A stretch of 64,000 nucleotides of DNA from Clusia tigrina (Eukaryota > Arthropoda > Insecta > Diptera > Clusiidae). The notes beneath the pieces were generated by a model. The model did no database searches and was not told where the DNA came from. It saw nothing but the letters and a program-made list of their open reading frames with translations. Within the stretch, counting starts at the first letter, position 1, and each line of letters begins with the position of its first letter. Shown piece after piece: positions 37,295-51,180 of this stretch. The stretch spans positions 20,046,001 through 20,110,000 of the forward strand of contig OV050033.1 in the NCBI GenBank assembly GCA_920105625.2, given 5' to 3'. A program made the translations under genes and the position numbers.

Positions 37295-39381
37295 GGCTTT
37301 GTCACCAATTTAAAAATAGTCTCATTGGAAAGAATCAAATCCATATGTAAGAAATACTAAATACGAAACGAAAATTAGTTTCCTGCTAATAGTTCGATCA
37401 CTGGATATTGGAAAAGCGAAAGCCTTTGTTAGATAATTTAGCTTTATTGTTAATAGTCTTAATTAACATCAACTCACATAAGAAGCATTTGGCAAAGAAT
37501 AATCTAATCCAACACTATTATCACGGCCACCTTCAACTCACAACGAAGGATCTGTAGTTATATATTGGCTTTATACAGGAAAATTCTGCTTTCCAGAAAG
37601 GTTTGCAATCTATGAACTGATTACTGAGATATCCTCACCATTTATGCCTCTCTCTATATGTACGACAGCAAAAGATAATATCACTCAGGACTTATACGCA
37701 ATGACTTAAAGTATTATAGAGAAAGAGACAGCAACATCAGCTCCATATAAGATATGATTGATGTAATACCCGTCATTTGAATTCATGTTTAGTCATGAAT
37801 TTTGAAATTGGCATTTTGTTATAAGAAAATGAATAAAATATTTTAAATCGTTTAGTTTTAGATGATCAAAATACGAGTACCTTGATAATTTCAATAAGGA
37901 CCAAGCTCCAGTTACGGGTTCATTACAAGCTTAGCTATGATATCTTTGTGTTGGAATAGTTTTACAGGATCCTTATGAATAATTCATTTTAGAATATATA
38001 ATTCTCCTTTTAACAACATAACTATTACTCAAAGAGTCAATATTCCTGTATAGAGTTCTCATCTCAAAGAGCATTCAACGTGAATGAAAGCAATCGGCAT
38101 TAGAACTGGAAATATTTATTTGAATAGTCTCTTATGGTGGCATAAAAGGATTCCAGACAAAAGAGACAATCAAGTTTTCTAAGGCAGTACACAAAATTAT
38201 AAACGAAAATTTAAGGTGTGGTCAAAATAATCGAACACATTTTCTGGGAATGGAAGCATAGGGCGTAAGAACTTGAGAGATAAGATAATGCAGATACTTA
38301 ATTAAAGATAAATTTATATAAAATAGTACACTAAATTTTCTGGAGATATTTATAGGATCCAATTCAGAATTGTAAATTCTCGAACTATTTGTAAATGCAT
38401 TGTAACATTCATATTTGTTAATGCCACTATGTACATAAAGCCATAAGAGGGTACATATGGTGTGGTGTTCCATCAGCCATGGTATTGACTGATATGATTA
38501 CCAATAATTTACCAGTTTATGGAGCCATCATTTATGCAGCCGATGTCTCGATTATAAAGTGTGGTGTATTTATCATAAAGTTTATGAAATCAGCTCTCTA
38601 AGGGGCTTCTAATTTGATGTGTTTCCTTGTGTATTAAAATGATCAAAGACGTTCCTATTCCTCCTAAAATACTTAAATTGGATCATAGTCCTAGTACAAT
38701 TCAGGATACTGTAACAGATTACGCTGACACAAAGAATTACCTGGGTAAAAGTCTATAAAAGTTGCCAGGGATTTCTGAGTTCATAAGAAATTTTCAGATT
38801 GATTTATGGCCTCATTTCCAAGCAAATTGGCTGCATAGAGATCGGTTCGGTTATCATCAAAATCAATAATGTAGAAAAATCAGGCTGCCTCCTCAATTAC
38901 CTTACTATATGCACTACTCAAAATGTAGCCATTATGGGTTGTTTACGAGTACATCGAAAGACAGCTGCAATTTAGCCCTTGAGACTAAAGATTTGAACTT
39001 TCGTGATATGTGACAAAATTTCATATACGCATGTATAATACTATAATCGGCTCCTCATCCATGGAATGCCACGTTCCAATTTTGGTTCCGTCAGAATTGG
39101 TATCCTTTCAGATTCGGGTTCTTGTGTTTGTTTTTGTGTTTAATGGCCAATACTGGAAAAACACCGCTTTCAGGATCTAAATAGAAACAATTGGGACCTA
39201 GTCATCACTATTTTCGTTGACAGTCACGCGGCTCACGGGGGAATCTTATTGGCGTAACTTGCTAATTCAGTGGTTCGCATCCATCCCCAAAAAACGGTAC
39301 TAACCTCTATAAGAATGCTCCTTAATTTCTAACAAAATCACTAAAATGTTTCCATGTAAGCTGAGCAGAGTACTGTGTCCT

Positions 39382-39432
39382 GCTCTGGTGGTTTGTGGCT
39401 CTGGTGCTCTGGTGCTTTGGTGCTTTGGGCTA
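39382..39432. repeat. Short-period GCTCTGGT/GCTTTGGT tandem array
   Basis: Units of 8-9 bases (CTCTGGTG, then CTTTGGTG) repeat about five times with point changes. It is a minisatellite-like slippage product. Confidence 0.85.
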
Positions 39433-41121
39433 AGGTGGTGTGGTTGATGTATGCGTAAAATGCGTAGGGCGCACTCTACGCCTGGGGATTACGGCGTGTG
39501 CACGTGTGACTGTGTCTGTTTGCACTTATTTTTCATCAATGCGGATTTTGATCAGACTTTTCCATACTTTGTTGTTATTGTTTTTGTTGCTGTTTCTGAT
39601 GCTGCTGCCGCTGCTGTTGTTAAGAGTTTATAGCGAAGGTAGTTGCCGTTTTTGTTTCCTTTGAGGCATGCGTTAGTAGGGGAGAGCGAGCAAACTTTTT
39701 GTCCTGTTGTTGTTGTTTTCTTTTTTTGCAATTTACACAATCCTATTCGCCTTGCACAGAGAAATCGGAAATTGCTGATGCACAACTGCAAGGGAGAGGG
39801 TGATGAATTATACAGCGCTGCTTGCCTAGAAATGTGAAGTGTTTGTTTCTAATGGTTTCAGCACTCGTTGCGTTCTCTATAAATTACATTTGATGATTAT
39901 AGAGTGTTGATCATAGCAATCATACCAAATAGCGGATCAAGCATGTGCTCTTAGCAATACTGAGCATTACTGTAACGAGTGCCTTAGGCACTATGCATGA
40001 GGTAAAGCCGCATATCAACATTTGCTTAGAAAAGACGAGGAAACAAATTGAATTTCTGACAGCTCATACATTCGATTCATCAGCGTTAAACTGGCGTGGA
40101 CAGCCACCGCTCGAACTGCAACAACAACACTAACACTACTACGACTTATAGTTAATTCCCTCAGCTATGCACGAGTACAGCGGCCAAAGGACCGAACTGG
40201 ACCATGTGAAATAGTGTGCTTCTGCAGCAGTTTCGAATGATAATGACTGATTGTGCGCTTCTCACCGATTGCACAAATGGATTTTTGATTGTATCCGCTT
40301 ACGTACGCATATCCGCATTTGACCGAATGTCTCGCGGGAGGTTTTATTGTTGTTGCTTACTTGCCGTGTGCGCTGGCAATCACATCACAGAGTAGCGGAA
40401 GTTCCTTAAAAGCTTGCAATAATTCGCATTGAAGTCGTTCGTCTGCAACGCACGCAATTACGCTTTGTCAGCAGCGTTTATTACTTTCGCACTCTGTTTT
40501 CCTTTTCCTTTCTCCTCGTCTCTTATTTCCTACTGACGCGTGCTTCCTTTTCACCTTCTTCCCCCAGTTTTTTGTTATAATTGCTGATTCTGGCATTCAG
40601 TTCGCCTTCTGTATCATTTTAGTTGCAAAAGTATTCAATTGTGTTTATGCATTTAGAACGTTTGTGGAATAAATTATTGCCTTCTCATTAATGTGTGCAT
40701 TCGCATGAACGCAATTTAGGCAAGTATTTAAATTGGGTCTTTGGAAAAAAAGGATATTCGAAAAAGGGTATAATTGCGTTGACATTCACAGGCAAAGTTG
40801 TAGGTATTGACAATCAAATTCACAAATCACATCATGGTGCCTATTCACCACAGGATATCACTAAACAAAGAACCAACCCACCGATAGCCTACAATCCTAT
40901 AAGCCAAAACCACGACGGTATTGCTTAATAGGGCTTTAGAGGAGTCCCCTGTGTCTATGAGCACGTGAACAAAGGATTATGAGTAAATTAGATTCCAACT
41001 GGCGAACCTTCTGTAAAGCTCGGAAATGGCTGTTTTTGGTACTGCAATTATTCCAAACAGACGAGAGGGAATTGGAACAATTTCACTATACTTCACTTTT
41101 TGGAAGTCTGATTTGAAGTAG

Positions 41122-41138
41122 GTAGGTAGGTAGGTAAA
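41122..41138 (-). repeat. (TACC)n run, possible retrotransposon tail
   Basis: The plus strand shows GTAGGTAGGTAGGTA. By analogy with the tails at 24.4 and 33.4 kb, this may mark the 3' end of another minus-strand element extending towards 41.5 kb. The adjoining sequence was not recognised, so the link is weak. Confidence 0.4.
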
Positions 41139-41639
41139 ATGCTTGGCAATCTCGGGTCTGATTTTAAGTTCCTTGCCCTGACATTTCGGAACTTCTTCTA
41201 CCTCCAGCAAAAAAATTCTGAACTCCCAGTGAGAATTAGAAGAAAGGTTTCTTTGTTTGCCAAGCACATTCTTCCCAGTTCGATTCCAGGTTGATTCGGT
41301 GTTCTTGTTTTCCCGTGCATGGATCGATCATTATTACTAACAATACTATAATTTCCGTCGATATTCAGCAGCACTGGCATCTCTGACGATAATGTTTGTG
41401 AGACTCCTTGTTGAGTTTGTCCCGAACTGTGAAGGAAGGAGGAAGTTAACATATAACCGTATGCAGTTATTGTAGTCAAGTGATCCAGTACTGAATTAAA
41501 TGGAAGAATCTAAATAGAAATGTGCTTAACATATTATTTTATATGGGGCAAAAGTGAAGTAGTATGGATAATTTACATAAATGTACAAAGCTGGATTCAA
41601 CAGGAGGCGATGACAACGATATGTCGGTTATATTCATAA

Positions 41640-41960
41640 GGATATTGGCACATACTTGGGGCATAGAGAGATGTTCAAGAGGCTGCCAGAGCAATACCCT
41701 TTGTTTCTCATTCGGAGAGTTTCTTTTGGGAGAAAGTACAAAGTCAGGTTCCCGACAAGGGAACAATGGAGATATCCAGAATTACATCTAGGAGGCCTGG
41801 TGAAAACTTTATTCGCTGATGGCTCTAAACTGAAAAGGAAACAGGGCTGGCTGCAGATTTCCTTCTAACAATGCGAAGGGAAGATCTGGTTGGGGTAATC
41901 ACGAGGCATAATCCATGCGTCCATCAAATGGCGGCCAAAGCGCATCATCGAGAGTCCGCG
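41640..41960 (+). mobile_element. Non-LTR retrotransposon fragment, start of RNase H
   Basis: The plus strand reads LGHREMFKRLPEQYP, then FGRKYKVRFPTREQW, then LVKTLFADGSKLKRKQGW and a stop, then QCEGKIW. The ADGSKL part corresponds to the first catalytic motif of RNase H (usually TDGSK), and the preceding part fits the RT to RNase H linker of R1/jockey-like elements. No intact frame continues after about 41960. Confidence 0.55.
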
Positions 41961-43267
41961 TGGATCTCTAAGTCGATAATGCCGTAATTTCTAAGTGCTA
42001 TGCAAGTGAATCATTCGGTGATTGGTAGCTTCGTTCAAAATAGTCAAGGAAGATAACCATGTGGTGGAGTAAAATTCAGTCAACCTCATGGTATTAATAC
42101 TAGGACCAAAATACGAAGGAAGACTTCAAAGTTTGTTATGCCCTTCGTCCATTGAGTGACAATCTGGGAGATTATCAAAATTACATTTATGGCTAATAAT
42201 AAATAATATCAATTAACCAATCGCTTAACGGTCACGAAAGTTTTGAGTGTCTGAAACAGATGAAAGTCAGATAAACCCAAAACCGATGGCTAGGACAGCT
42301 GCTTGATAATTTGGAATCTCAACTGTTCCAGTTTTGGAGCTACCAAGGTACTTGAAATAGTCCTTTTCGCCTGGCATTTTACTGCAATTGCTTTCTTCAA
42401 CTAAACTAGAAGTCAAGCATAGGACTCGACTTTAATCGATTTTGCCTTCTCCATTTATACAATCATGAAGAGAACATTTGTGCGATTGTGCAGACCCGGA
42501 TAATTGTATAATCATAGCTAATTCTACGTTTACTCGTATATGAAATGTACTTTCCTAAATGAATTATTTTTATCTTTGTACTGACGGTTGATTCACTCAC
42601 CGAACTTTAGTCCCATAAGTGTCGCCGAATAAGTTCATTCTCTCTCATAGGCTTCCCCGGCCAGTGTTCATTTAAAATTGTTCAATGAAAGCAACAACAA
42701 AAGCGAACTCATGTTGTCTGATAACGCAAGAAGTAAACTCAGTCTCAGTAACTAATAACTGACTGCACCCCTTCTTCAAAAATATCCACCCCTAATGCAA
42801 CGTTGCATGAGAGATTGCGAGTACCCTTACCTGTTCTATGTCAGCCATTAGCGCCATCCATCAATTTAAGAATGGAGTGATTTTGAAAACTGCGGATGAC
42901 AATCTCTGCTCGCCGCTGTTTGCATTAATTAAAATCAATGCATCACTCTTCGCTGAAATCTCATATTGCAGGCAAAAATAATTCAATTAAAAATGCTGCA
43001 GTGTATCCTCCACCTCTGCTAATGCTGCCAAATTTGCGGACTTCCATTATTGTGCATTTCCAGCCATTTTCACTAAAATTCAAATCGAACAAATGCAAAA
43101 CCGAAACCTAAAACGAAAACGAAACTGAAACTATACAAAAGTCAAAATTCCAAACGGAATTAAATGCTGTAACATTATTTATGATGTATTGCATATCAAA
43201 TAGCAGCGCTATGGCAGGCGGGGCACGCCACAACCGAAAAGGGCTTCGCGCGCTGTGTAATACCCAT

Positions 43268-43300
43268 TCCGCACCCAACACCCAGCACCCAACACCCTTT
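43268..43300. repeat. CACCCAA-type short tandem repeat
   Basis: Repeated CACCCAACACCCAGCACC units of 7-9 bases, C-rich, in intergenic DNA. Confidence 0.75.
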
Positions 43301-44643
43301 CGCATTAAAACGAAACCAACGAAATCAACGAAAAACCCCTTTCGCCGAATATTTCATTCGGTGTGCATAGTTAAATTTGCTCTGTACTGCCATGATGTGT
43401 GCCCACCTCTGGTGCGCTCTGACTGTTGCCATAGTAAGCGCGAATGAAGGATTTTGAGGAATTTTTTATTTGTATCTAATTTGCATATCTCCCGACGTAC
43501 GCATCCCATCCTCAAGGCCTCGCGGCCAGCATAGCTGGCTTCCTCCTTATGCCCTTGCGCTTGCAGTTGCGCGTCATCGTCCTGACAACCGACGGCAAAT
43601 ATTTCCCCCTTCACTGCATTGTTGTCATAGTTTTTCACGTTTCCAAGCTCGTGCGTCAGTCATCAGCGGCAGTCGCCGTAATGCGCCAGCCAAAGTGCTG
43701 GCTGCTGCAAAAAACACGTAGCCCAGCTCAAGGGGGTGGTGCGCCTGCCAACCCTGCTGCCATGATGCCTGCATGTGATGGCTTCGATTTTAAAGACGCA
43801 GCGTTTGTTTTTCACTCATGTGGCAGTCAGTCGGCGGAGCCTTTTTTCCTTATTTGATATTATTACAGTTAATGCGCTCACACAGTTGGTGTGCGCTCTC
43901 TCGACTGCGTTGAACAGTGAAATCAGCATCTCTAATTCAGGCAAATTGAAGTTCTTCTCTGATTAATCTCCTCAGCAAACAGGAGTAGTGGTGGACGCGA
44001 CTATTTAAATATTTGTGTGAGACCGGTTCGTCCAACTTAAAATGGAACGAAACTTTTTTCTTCGTTATTTATAGGATTTCTTAATATAGTTGATTTATCT
44101 CTTCAAAAAAGTTTCCACCGAAACCGTGCCTAAGTACACATCTCAAAAGCATCCCTAAACATCCTGCCCAATCTTGCTATTTACTATTTATGGCTGTCTT
44201 GCTCCGGAGCCAAACCATTACCAGCAAACAATGCTGCGAAACTTCATTTTTACTTTTCTAGAATTTCACTTAAATAGGCAAATTGAAATAAAACACACGC
44301 TTCAAACCCTTTCCGGCTGGGGCATGAATATTGAGCTGAAAGGAAAAATCCTTGCATTGATGAAATCTTGGCGGTATCAGTCTCAGTTCTTCTGATTCCC
44401 GTTTGTGAGGGGGTTCAATTAAATGGCACATTACATTTTTTGGCATTCGCATTATGCCGAATTAACTTCCACCCTAATTAGCATAAATATCCCCAATAAA
44501 CTTCAGCCTTAGAATTGTGAATCCTGCGCCAACCCCGCACACCAAAAAGAAAAGAAAGCAGCAAAAAAGCATAAATGGAAATGCTGAAATAAGCCACATT
44601 CAAAAATTCAACTCAAAATTTAATTTATTTGCCCGCAGCAGTA

Positions 44644-44645
44644 GC

Positions 44646-44677
<32 letters not shown>

Positions 44678-44678
44678 G
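44644..44678. repeat. (CAA)n microsatellite
   Basis: About eleven CAA triplets in an A-rich, CA-rich intergenic stretch. Not part of a recognisable coding region. Confidence 0.95.
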
Positions 44679-47145
44679 AGCAAGGCACAAACAATCATTC
44701 CGTGCATGTTAAAAATCAAAAGACTCCCCACATTCGCCGGCATAGCAACGCGAACGATATTTTAATACCGCCATGACGGAAGCCACCGTCAGTGGCAGCC
44801 CCAGCGCCAGCGCAGGACTTTTTTCCATCGTATTTTGCCGAATTTACAACTCTACCGATTTTACAATAATACTCGTACAAATTTGCGTTTACAGCACTTT
44901 CCGCTTCTTTTGCATGCTTCTTTTCTGCTCTTGTGCTGCTCTTGGCTCTGTTTCCTACTCCGCTGCACCCTCCCCACCTGCCTTGGTCCACCCCTAGTTC
45001 TGCGGTATTTCGTCGTAATGAGATTAACAACAATAAAATCCAAAAAGTTTATGAACGCCGAACGCTGAATGCTGCTGAGCTTATGTGTTGTCGTTAGTTT
45101 GCCTCATGGAGCAGAAGTGGCAGCGTGGTTGACGGAGTGGGTGGTGGCGTCAGTGAGTGGGGGCTGCCAATCGGTAGCAGGAAATTATGAGGAATATGAA
45201 CTTCTGTAGGCAAGAGGCGTGGAGTTTGAGCCCAAACAGATGACTTCTTCGACTTGAGATATTTGCCGCAATCATGCGAAGGTGCACACCCGGAATTTGT
45301 ATATTAATGAATGCGTCGAGGGGAGGGGACTTTTATTATATTTACGACTAAACTTTATGAGTTGATTCATTTGAATTATACTTGAACAAGGGTTTCGGTA
45401 TAAATAATAAAACATAAATTGATATTCCTCGAGATGTACAGAGAGATAAAATTTTTTAGAATTGGGCTCAAGGAAGTATTTCGTTTCTCATACCACAGAA
45501 TAGATTACGCCTCTACTGAAGCAGAGGAAATTCAGAGCTACGTTTTTGATTTCTTGCATCCTTATCAAGGAAGGGGAAGCGGTACATTTGCTGAAGAGAT
45601 AACTCACGCCTCGTATGGGTGCTCGTTAATAGTGATATGCTAGGTAACTGCAGGGGAGATAAACTGGAGAGACAGAGCTCAACAAATGGGCTCTGTTACG
45701 ATTTTTTAGATTAGGATTAGGTGTTGCACTAAATATATGTTGAAGATACGAAATGTGGTTATAACAACCAAGAACAGTACTGGGTTGGCTTCCCGGACAA
45801 GCAAGGGAGAGCAATGTGTCTTGTTTAGTGTAAGTTGAACTAAATATGCACTAGAAGTCTTGTAAATGTAACTAGAAATAGATAGCTATAGTTGAACTAT
45901 CTGGGTGGGTATGCCATATCACTTTAGTTACGCCACTTAACGATTGATTTTAGCAGTACCTGAAGTTATGATGAGGAGCCCAAATCAACAAAGAGAATAT
46001 CAAAGAGTCCATAGCAGTTCTGTCATCGGTCAGCCTAAAGAAACTGTCACCCTTCGTAGTAGACTTCAACTGATTTCTACTATAGCAATGGGGCTGAATT
46101 GAGTTCCCGCGGTGTCATAGGCAGTTCTACCTTCCTTAATTACCTATGAGCCAAATTTACAGAATGTAATCAAATGTTATACTCATGGCTTCAACACAGA
46201 CCACAGAATTGTTGCTATTGTTGATGGGGAAAACTGTATCGGGTGAGGAAGGAATGGATTGTTTATATTGATTATAGATACATAATTCAGCTCGTTATCA
46301 AAGAGTGTATGAGCTCGATAAATAAAATTTCTACCAAATTTGTTTATCATCAAAAAGAGCATTGCCAGGTATATGAGGTAGGAGGTAGGCATGTCCTTTG
46401 CTAGATACTTTACATTATTAATATTTCATATGGTTTTCAACTGATATTATGATTCTTCATAGTGAACTTCGTCCTTAAATCTTATATAATGCTTGAATTA
46501 TGAAACTGTTTGAATAGTGGGCGTGGTATGCTGTCTATATAATAGGCCCATATTTTGCACAGTTCCCACTATCAACCAAAGGTACATTTTTACCTAATTT
46601 TGCCATTATAGCATTAAATTTTAATGAGATATTAGCTGCATATATGGGAAGAAGAGTTGGTCTTTGTCTGATTTTACTTATATCTGAAATACTTCTGTGA
46701 AATTCCAATAAAATGTCTGTAACGGTTTGCAGGAAACTTGAGTATGCAGACGGACAGAAATTGCTAAATCGGCTCAGGAATTGATGTTTGTGAAATGTGT
46801 ATAAATAAAAAAGAAATAAATATATATATATTTCCATTCATATCTCGGCTCTTTTTAGGATTTAATAACACAGCATTATCGCAGAAACTTATAAGAAATT
46901 GTCCTTGTATTGAAGTACACAGTTCAAGTATGTGACAGCACCTCACTTCCGAAATCAGAGTACGAATAAAAGCTTTCAAAATTTAAATTAATTTTCGTTA
47001 TTTTTAAAATATGATGTTGCATGAAATGTGGTTTTAAATCTGTTCAATCCTTCCCCCTTGTTGTCAAATCGTTCGCACACAGAATAGTCACTCATCCGTC
47101 GGGGAGTATGTGTGTCTATAGCCGTAAACAACGTTTTATGTATGC

Positions 47146-47562
47146 ATGCGTTTAGTTGCTGAATTTGTAAATTTCCTGAAGGATTACGAACGAGCAGTCA
47201 AAGCATCAAAATGCGCCGCACAGCCTCAGAACGTAGTTGCACTTAAGCTGTTTGTGTCGTGTACGAAAGTTTTTAAAGGCTTAGCAGGGCAGTTTCAAGT
47301 TTTGAGCAAGGCTGTGGCAGAAGCCTCGAAAGTAGACGCAATTTTCGTATTTTATGTACTCATGCAGATTACACTGAGCAAAATTAAAGGCCACTTAAAA
47401 ATGAGACAACCTCTTCGTGACATTTTAATTAAGTTTTATCATAGGAAATCCTGCACAGCTTCTGCTCAGAGATATCCTTTTGCAGGGAACTTTCTTGGAA
47501 AATTTTCCCCATTGCAAATATTTCGCTGTGTGTACTTTTCATTAGCACACAAAACTTTATAA
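47146..47562 (+). other. 138-codon open frame, unrecognised
   Basis: ATG at 47146 opens a 138-residue frame with an Ala/Lys/Val-rich, helix-prone first 100 residues (for example FVNFLKDYERAVKASKCAAQ) and a plainer C-terminus. No domain is recognised. The start context (ATGC before ATG) is poor and no promoter or polyadenylation signal stands out. In 64 kb of DNA some frames of this length are expected by chance. Confidence 0.15.
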
Positions 47563-50029
47563 TAACCAAAAACTTTATTTGAAAGTGGGTTTGCTTCCCG
47601 TCGTCGTATTAAATGCACTTTGAACTCTCCGGGTCCCCCAATTCATCACCATAGCTACAGACTGTCAGAAATTCACTTCACTTATTAAGCAGAATTTTGC
47701 TTGCTTTTCATTGGCATTCCCCCCTCGACTGGCTGCCAATTCAGCAATTTGTCTTAGCTCACCAACTACCAACACAGCCACAACTCGTGCAGCGTCGATT
47801 CCCCAATCACTCACATATACAGATAAATAAACACACCTACAGGCAAGCATACATAACCGTATATGCACCCATACGTATACCAATAGCTGCACCTGCCTGC
47901 AGGATATGCTCTTGTTGATTTAAGCTGAGGCAAATGTTGATGTTTTTGATGAAAGCCACTACAAGGAATTGGGGACAACAACAGCCAGCAACGGCACCAC
48001 CACCCCCACCACATCAACCACAACAACAAAGGCAACTACAGATAATAGGAAATTATTATTTCGGCGCGCACTGGTGCGTATACGCAATCGAAAGACTCTG
48101 CCTGCCTGCAATTGTGCCTGAGATTTTATTTGTGTGCATTCTGCTGTCATAGTGATGCACACACATGCCATCAACCAGGCAGCCAGCCAGAGAGACAGAG
48201 AGGTAGAGAGGCAGCCGCATACTCGTACAGCGCTTGCCGCACACGCATACAATGCGACATTGCCAACCTAAGTGGATGAAGAATTTGTGAGAACAATTGC
48301 AATTGAACAACGACAAACAAGGCCACCGGTGCATGATTTTGCGGGCTGCAGTTGTGTATGCAGACAGCTATTGAAGTGGAAGTGAATGCTTGTGGTCTGT
48401 GTGCAGAAGCGGAGACTGCTCACCCGCAAACGCACGCACCCACACATCCACGCATAGGCTCTCAATAAGTTCGGCTTAATTCGATTCGAAATTCATAATA
48501 AAAATGTAATCTTGTATTTTTGTACAGTTTCTCCAGCAGCGCCAATTTCACTTGGCAACGTTTCCAATACTAAGAGCAACAGCAACAGCAAGATAAACAA
48601 CAACAACGGCAACAGGAAGAAATATTTTCTATTATGTAGCGTTGCAACACTTGAGAAAGCAATTATTTAGTTTTGTAAATAGTTTGCTAATGACTTTTCC
48701 CTAATATCCTGCAACTAGATAGCAAAAGGCTGACTTCCAGCATTGAGTGCGCCACTCACAACAGCAAAAACACCAACAGCACCAACAACAGCTACGCAGC
48801 TACAGCACCAACAGCAGCTCGGATGCTGTTGCAATTTGCGTTGAAAGTTTTAAGACGTTGCCAGTAAAATTTGCTAGGTAGTTAGGGAAGTTTTTGCTTC
48901 ACTGCTACCGGTGTTGCAATTGTTGCTGCTTCTGCTTCTCTTATTTGTTGCTGCTTTTCAATTAAGCGCATAAACGCATACACATGCATCGTGCAAACCT
49001 TCACCAATACACTGGTAAAATTTAATGCATTTACGCTTAAATTGTTATCCATTAACTTTGAATGCGCCTGGCCGGACACCAAGGGAAGTACCTTAATGGC
49101 ACTTGCAGTTTCCCTGCAGATTATTATGCCACAGCAAAAATGGCATTAGGCTGGCCATAAAATGTGTTAAGCCCCTTTGGGCATATTTAGTTTAATTTCC
49201 TTTCAGTCTATTCTAATCGTACAAAATGTTTGTATTCTACTAACTAGAAAGTATTGCAATTTATGTACAAGCGCTGCACTACGGATCTCTTGGGAACATG
49301 CAGAGCTCAAAATCAACGTAAACTGAACATGTTTAAAGTGAGTCATCTTAAGTTCTCTTTGTGGGAACAAGTTCATCAAATTGCAATCATCTCTAGAAAC
49401 CGGAAGTTCTTCCCTACTCTACGGAGATCATTTACTGTTGAAATATTATCTAAGGGAAAATCTAAGGGAAATATCTTCCTTGATTCTTGCAATGCTTTTT
49501 ACCATAGTAACTGCATATCTAGTCAGAACAATCTCTCATTTTCTTTGGGTTCTTTTTTACGTTAACTTGTTTATTTTGTCTCATTTCATAGTGTCTTCAA
49601 GGTCAAAATCTCCATAGAAGTTACTTTGCCTCGCTTAAGGTTCCATTAATTGAGTATAACTTGTTTATGTGTCTGGCAATGAGATGATCGTGGGAAATGA
49701 TCTCCGGAATTATACGGCAGACAAACTTTTTGCTCAGATTCATTGCTCCTGATATGCGACTTGGTAAGTAAGTAACAAACAAGTAGTTAACAAACAAGTT
49801 AATTAGGGGAAGCATTGGTCTTTCACTTATCAAGGGAGGGCACTCCAATTCTATATTGAGAGAGAAATCGTCAGCCCCTTTAAATTTAAAGCTGATGACA
49901 ATATTCAAAGCAGCAAATTCCGATATTAGAAAGCTAATGAGATTAAACATAAGTTAATGGCATGTACTCATAAAATACAAATAATTTTAGCGATTAACGG
50001 AGCGGAATGACGACTACGCTCTTGAAAAT
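47563..50029. other. CA-rich, GC-balanced intergenic DNA
   Basis: CAACAACAG-type runs occur near 47980-48035, 48560-48620 and 48760-48830, and an AGAGAG-rich run near 48188-48215. Frames are low complexity. Candidate regulatory DNA only. Confidence 0.5.
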
Positions 50030-51180
50030 GATATGAAACTGCTATGCGGTCCCAGGCAAATGAGACAAAGTGAAAGGGGCTCTTATGCCCTGCAATCCAA
50101 TCACGTGTACACATTTAGGAAGCAATCCCAACTTCCTGAGCTGGATGTCCCTTATGATAGTGTCTTCAATGATAGCATACGGAATAGTAATTTGCGAGAA
50201 GGAAACGGGGCAAAACACAACTGGTCTGGTATAGAGCAAAGACTCGTTAGCATCTGCATAATTTGAGCAATGAGAACCTGTTCCACAACTGCTCTAGACG
50301 TCACAGTGGGACTCACACCTCATATATACATACGTCGAAATACTGGCAAAGAGGGCTGTGTACAGAATGATTACGGTCGACTGCGGATCGGGCGTCGGAA
50401 TATACAGTTACTATCGAAATAAATTCCAGACATTGTCATACCGAACGACTTCATAAACAGGCGATACAGCTTCGCAAAAAAATTCAAAACTGATTAGAAC
50501 AAACCGAAATATACCAGTTAGATGAGTCCATAATTACCAGTTATTCGATCGGGTCCCTTAAGGAGTATAATACCGCTAGTTATTCTAGCAAATTCCAAGC
50601 AGATATCTACACCGTTGCAAAATGAGCATTATTTAATATTGACAAGGTCTAAAGGCATAAGAAGATGACCATCCCTATCGCATAGCTAAGAGGAACTAAG
50701 GGCAATTACTCTAAACTCAGTGCATCAACGAAGCAAAGACACTTAGCTCGCTAATTATACTGGCATAGAGGGAAACGAAATCGCAGATAAACTAGCAAAG
50801 ATGGGAGCTCCAATACCTTTCATTCGAATGGAAACTTTGTAGAGAAGGTCATTATGTGCAATCAACTTAGACTCGAATAGACTAATCTTAGACATTCCCA
50901 CTGGATTGTGGCACCAAGACCAAGACTAAGACAAGTACCTTCAACTTTTCAAAGAAGTCATTAAGCTTTCTAAGGACATCATAAGAATAATGACAGTTCT
51001 GTTAACTAGATATTGTAAACTAAATTCTCATTTGGTGAATATGGCCGCATCTTCCCATAAGTCCTGCTGTTTGTGTATGGTGGAAGAAGATACATTCCAG
51101 AGTATGCTAGCACAATGCCTGAGATGTAAGCATGATCGTAATATATACTTGGGTGTCAGCCAAGGTGGCAAGTGATGTGA
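50030..51180 (+). mobile_element. Decayed non-LTR retrotransposon ORF2 (RT end to C-terminal tail)
   Basis: The plus strand holds, in order: the linker MRTCSTTALDVTVGLTPH (about 50270), resembling the conserved segment between RT and RNase H in R1/jockey-like ORF2; a heavily broken stretch; the RNase H end GIEGNEIADKLAKMGAP (about 50763-50813); and the cysteine-rich tail LNSHLVNMAASSHKSCCLCM followed by EEDTFQSMLAQCLRC (about 51010-51125). Many stops and shifts are present. Orientation is opposite to most other fragments here. Confidence 0.78.

Larger units (their letters stand above)
36880..41121. other. Intergenic DNA
   Basis: AT-rich to about 39.3 kb, then GC-balanced with short tandem repeats (39382-39432) and T-rich runs to about 40.6 kb. 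Four TACGAGTA-type words occur (37242, 37872, 38944 and one near-match at 40170). No gene recognised. Confidence 0.6.
41961..47145. other. Intergenic DNA, GC-balanced from about 42.6 to 45.2 kb
   Basis: The middle holds CAA, CACCCAA and AACGAAAC-type simple repeats and several short frames that overlap on both strands, as expected from low-complexity DNA. AT-rich DNA resumes to 47.1 kb. No gene recognised. Confidence 0.55.

Noticed and set aside
41198..41479. Minus-strand frame next to the (TACC)n run at 41.1 kb as a retrotransposon ORF2 end
   Set aside because: I could not find the RNase H or Cys-rich tail motifs in it, so only the tail-like run was listed.
46183..46979. Minus-strand frames that might belong to an LTR or other retroelement
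   Set aside because: No motif of protease, RT, integrase or transposase could be recognised in any frame.
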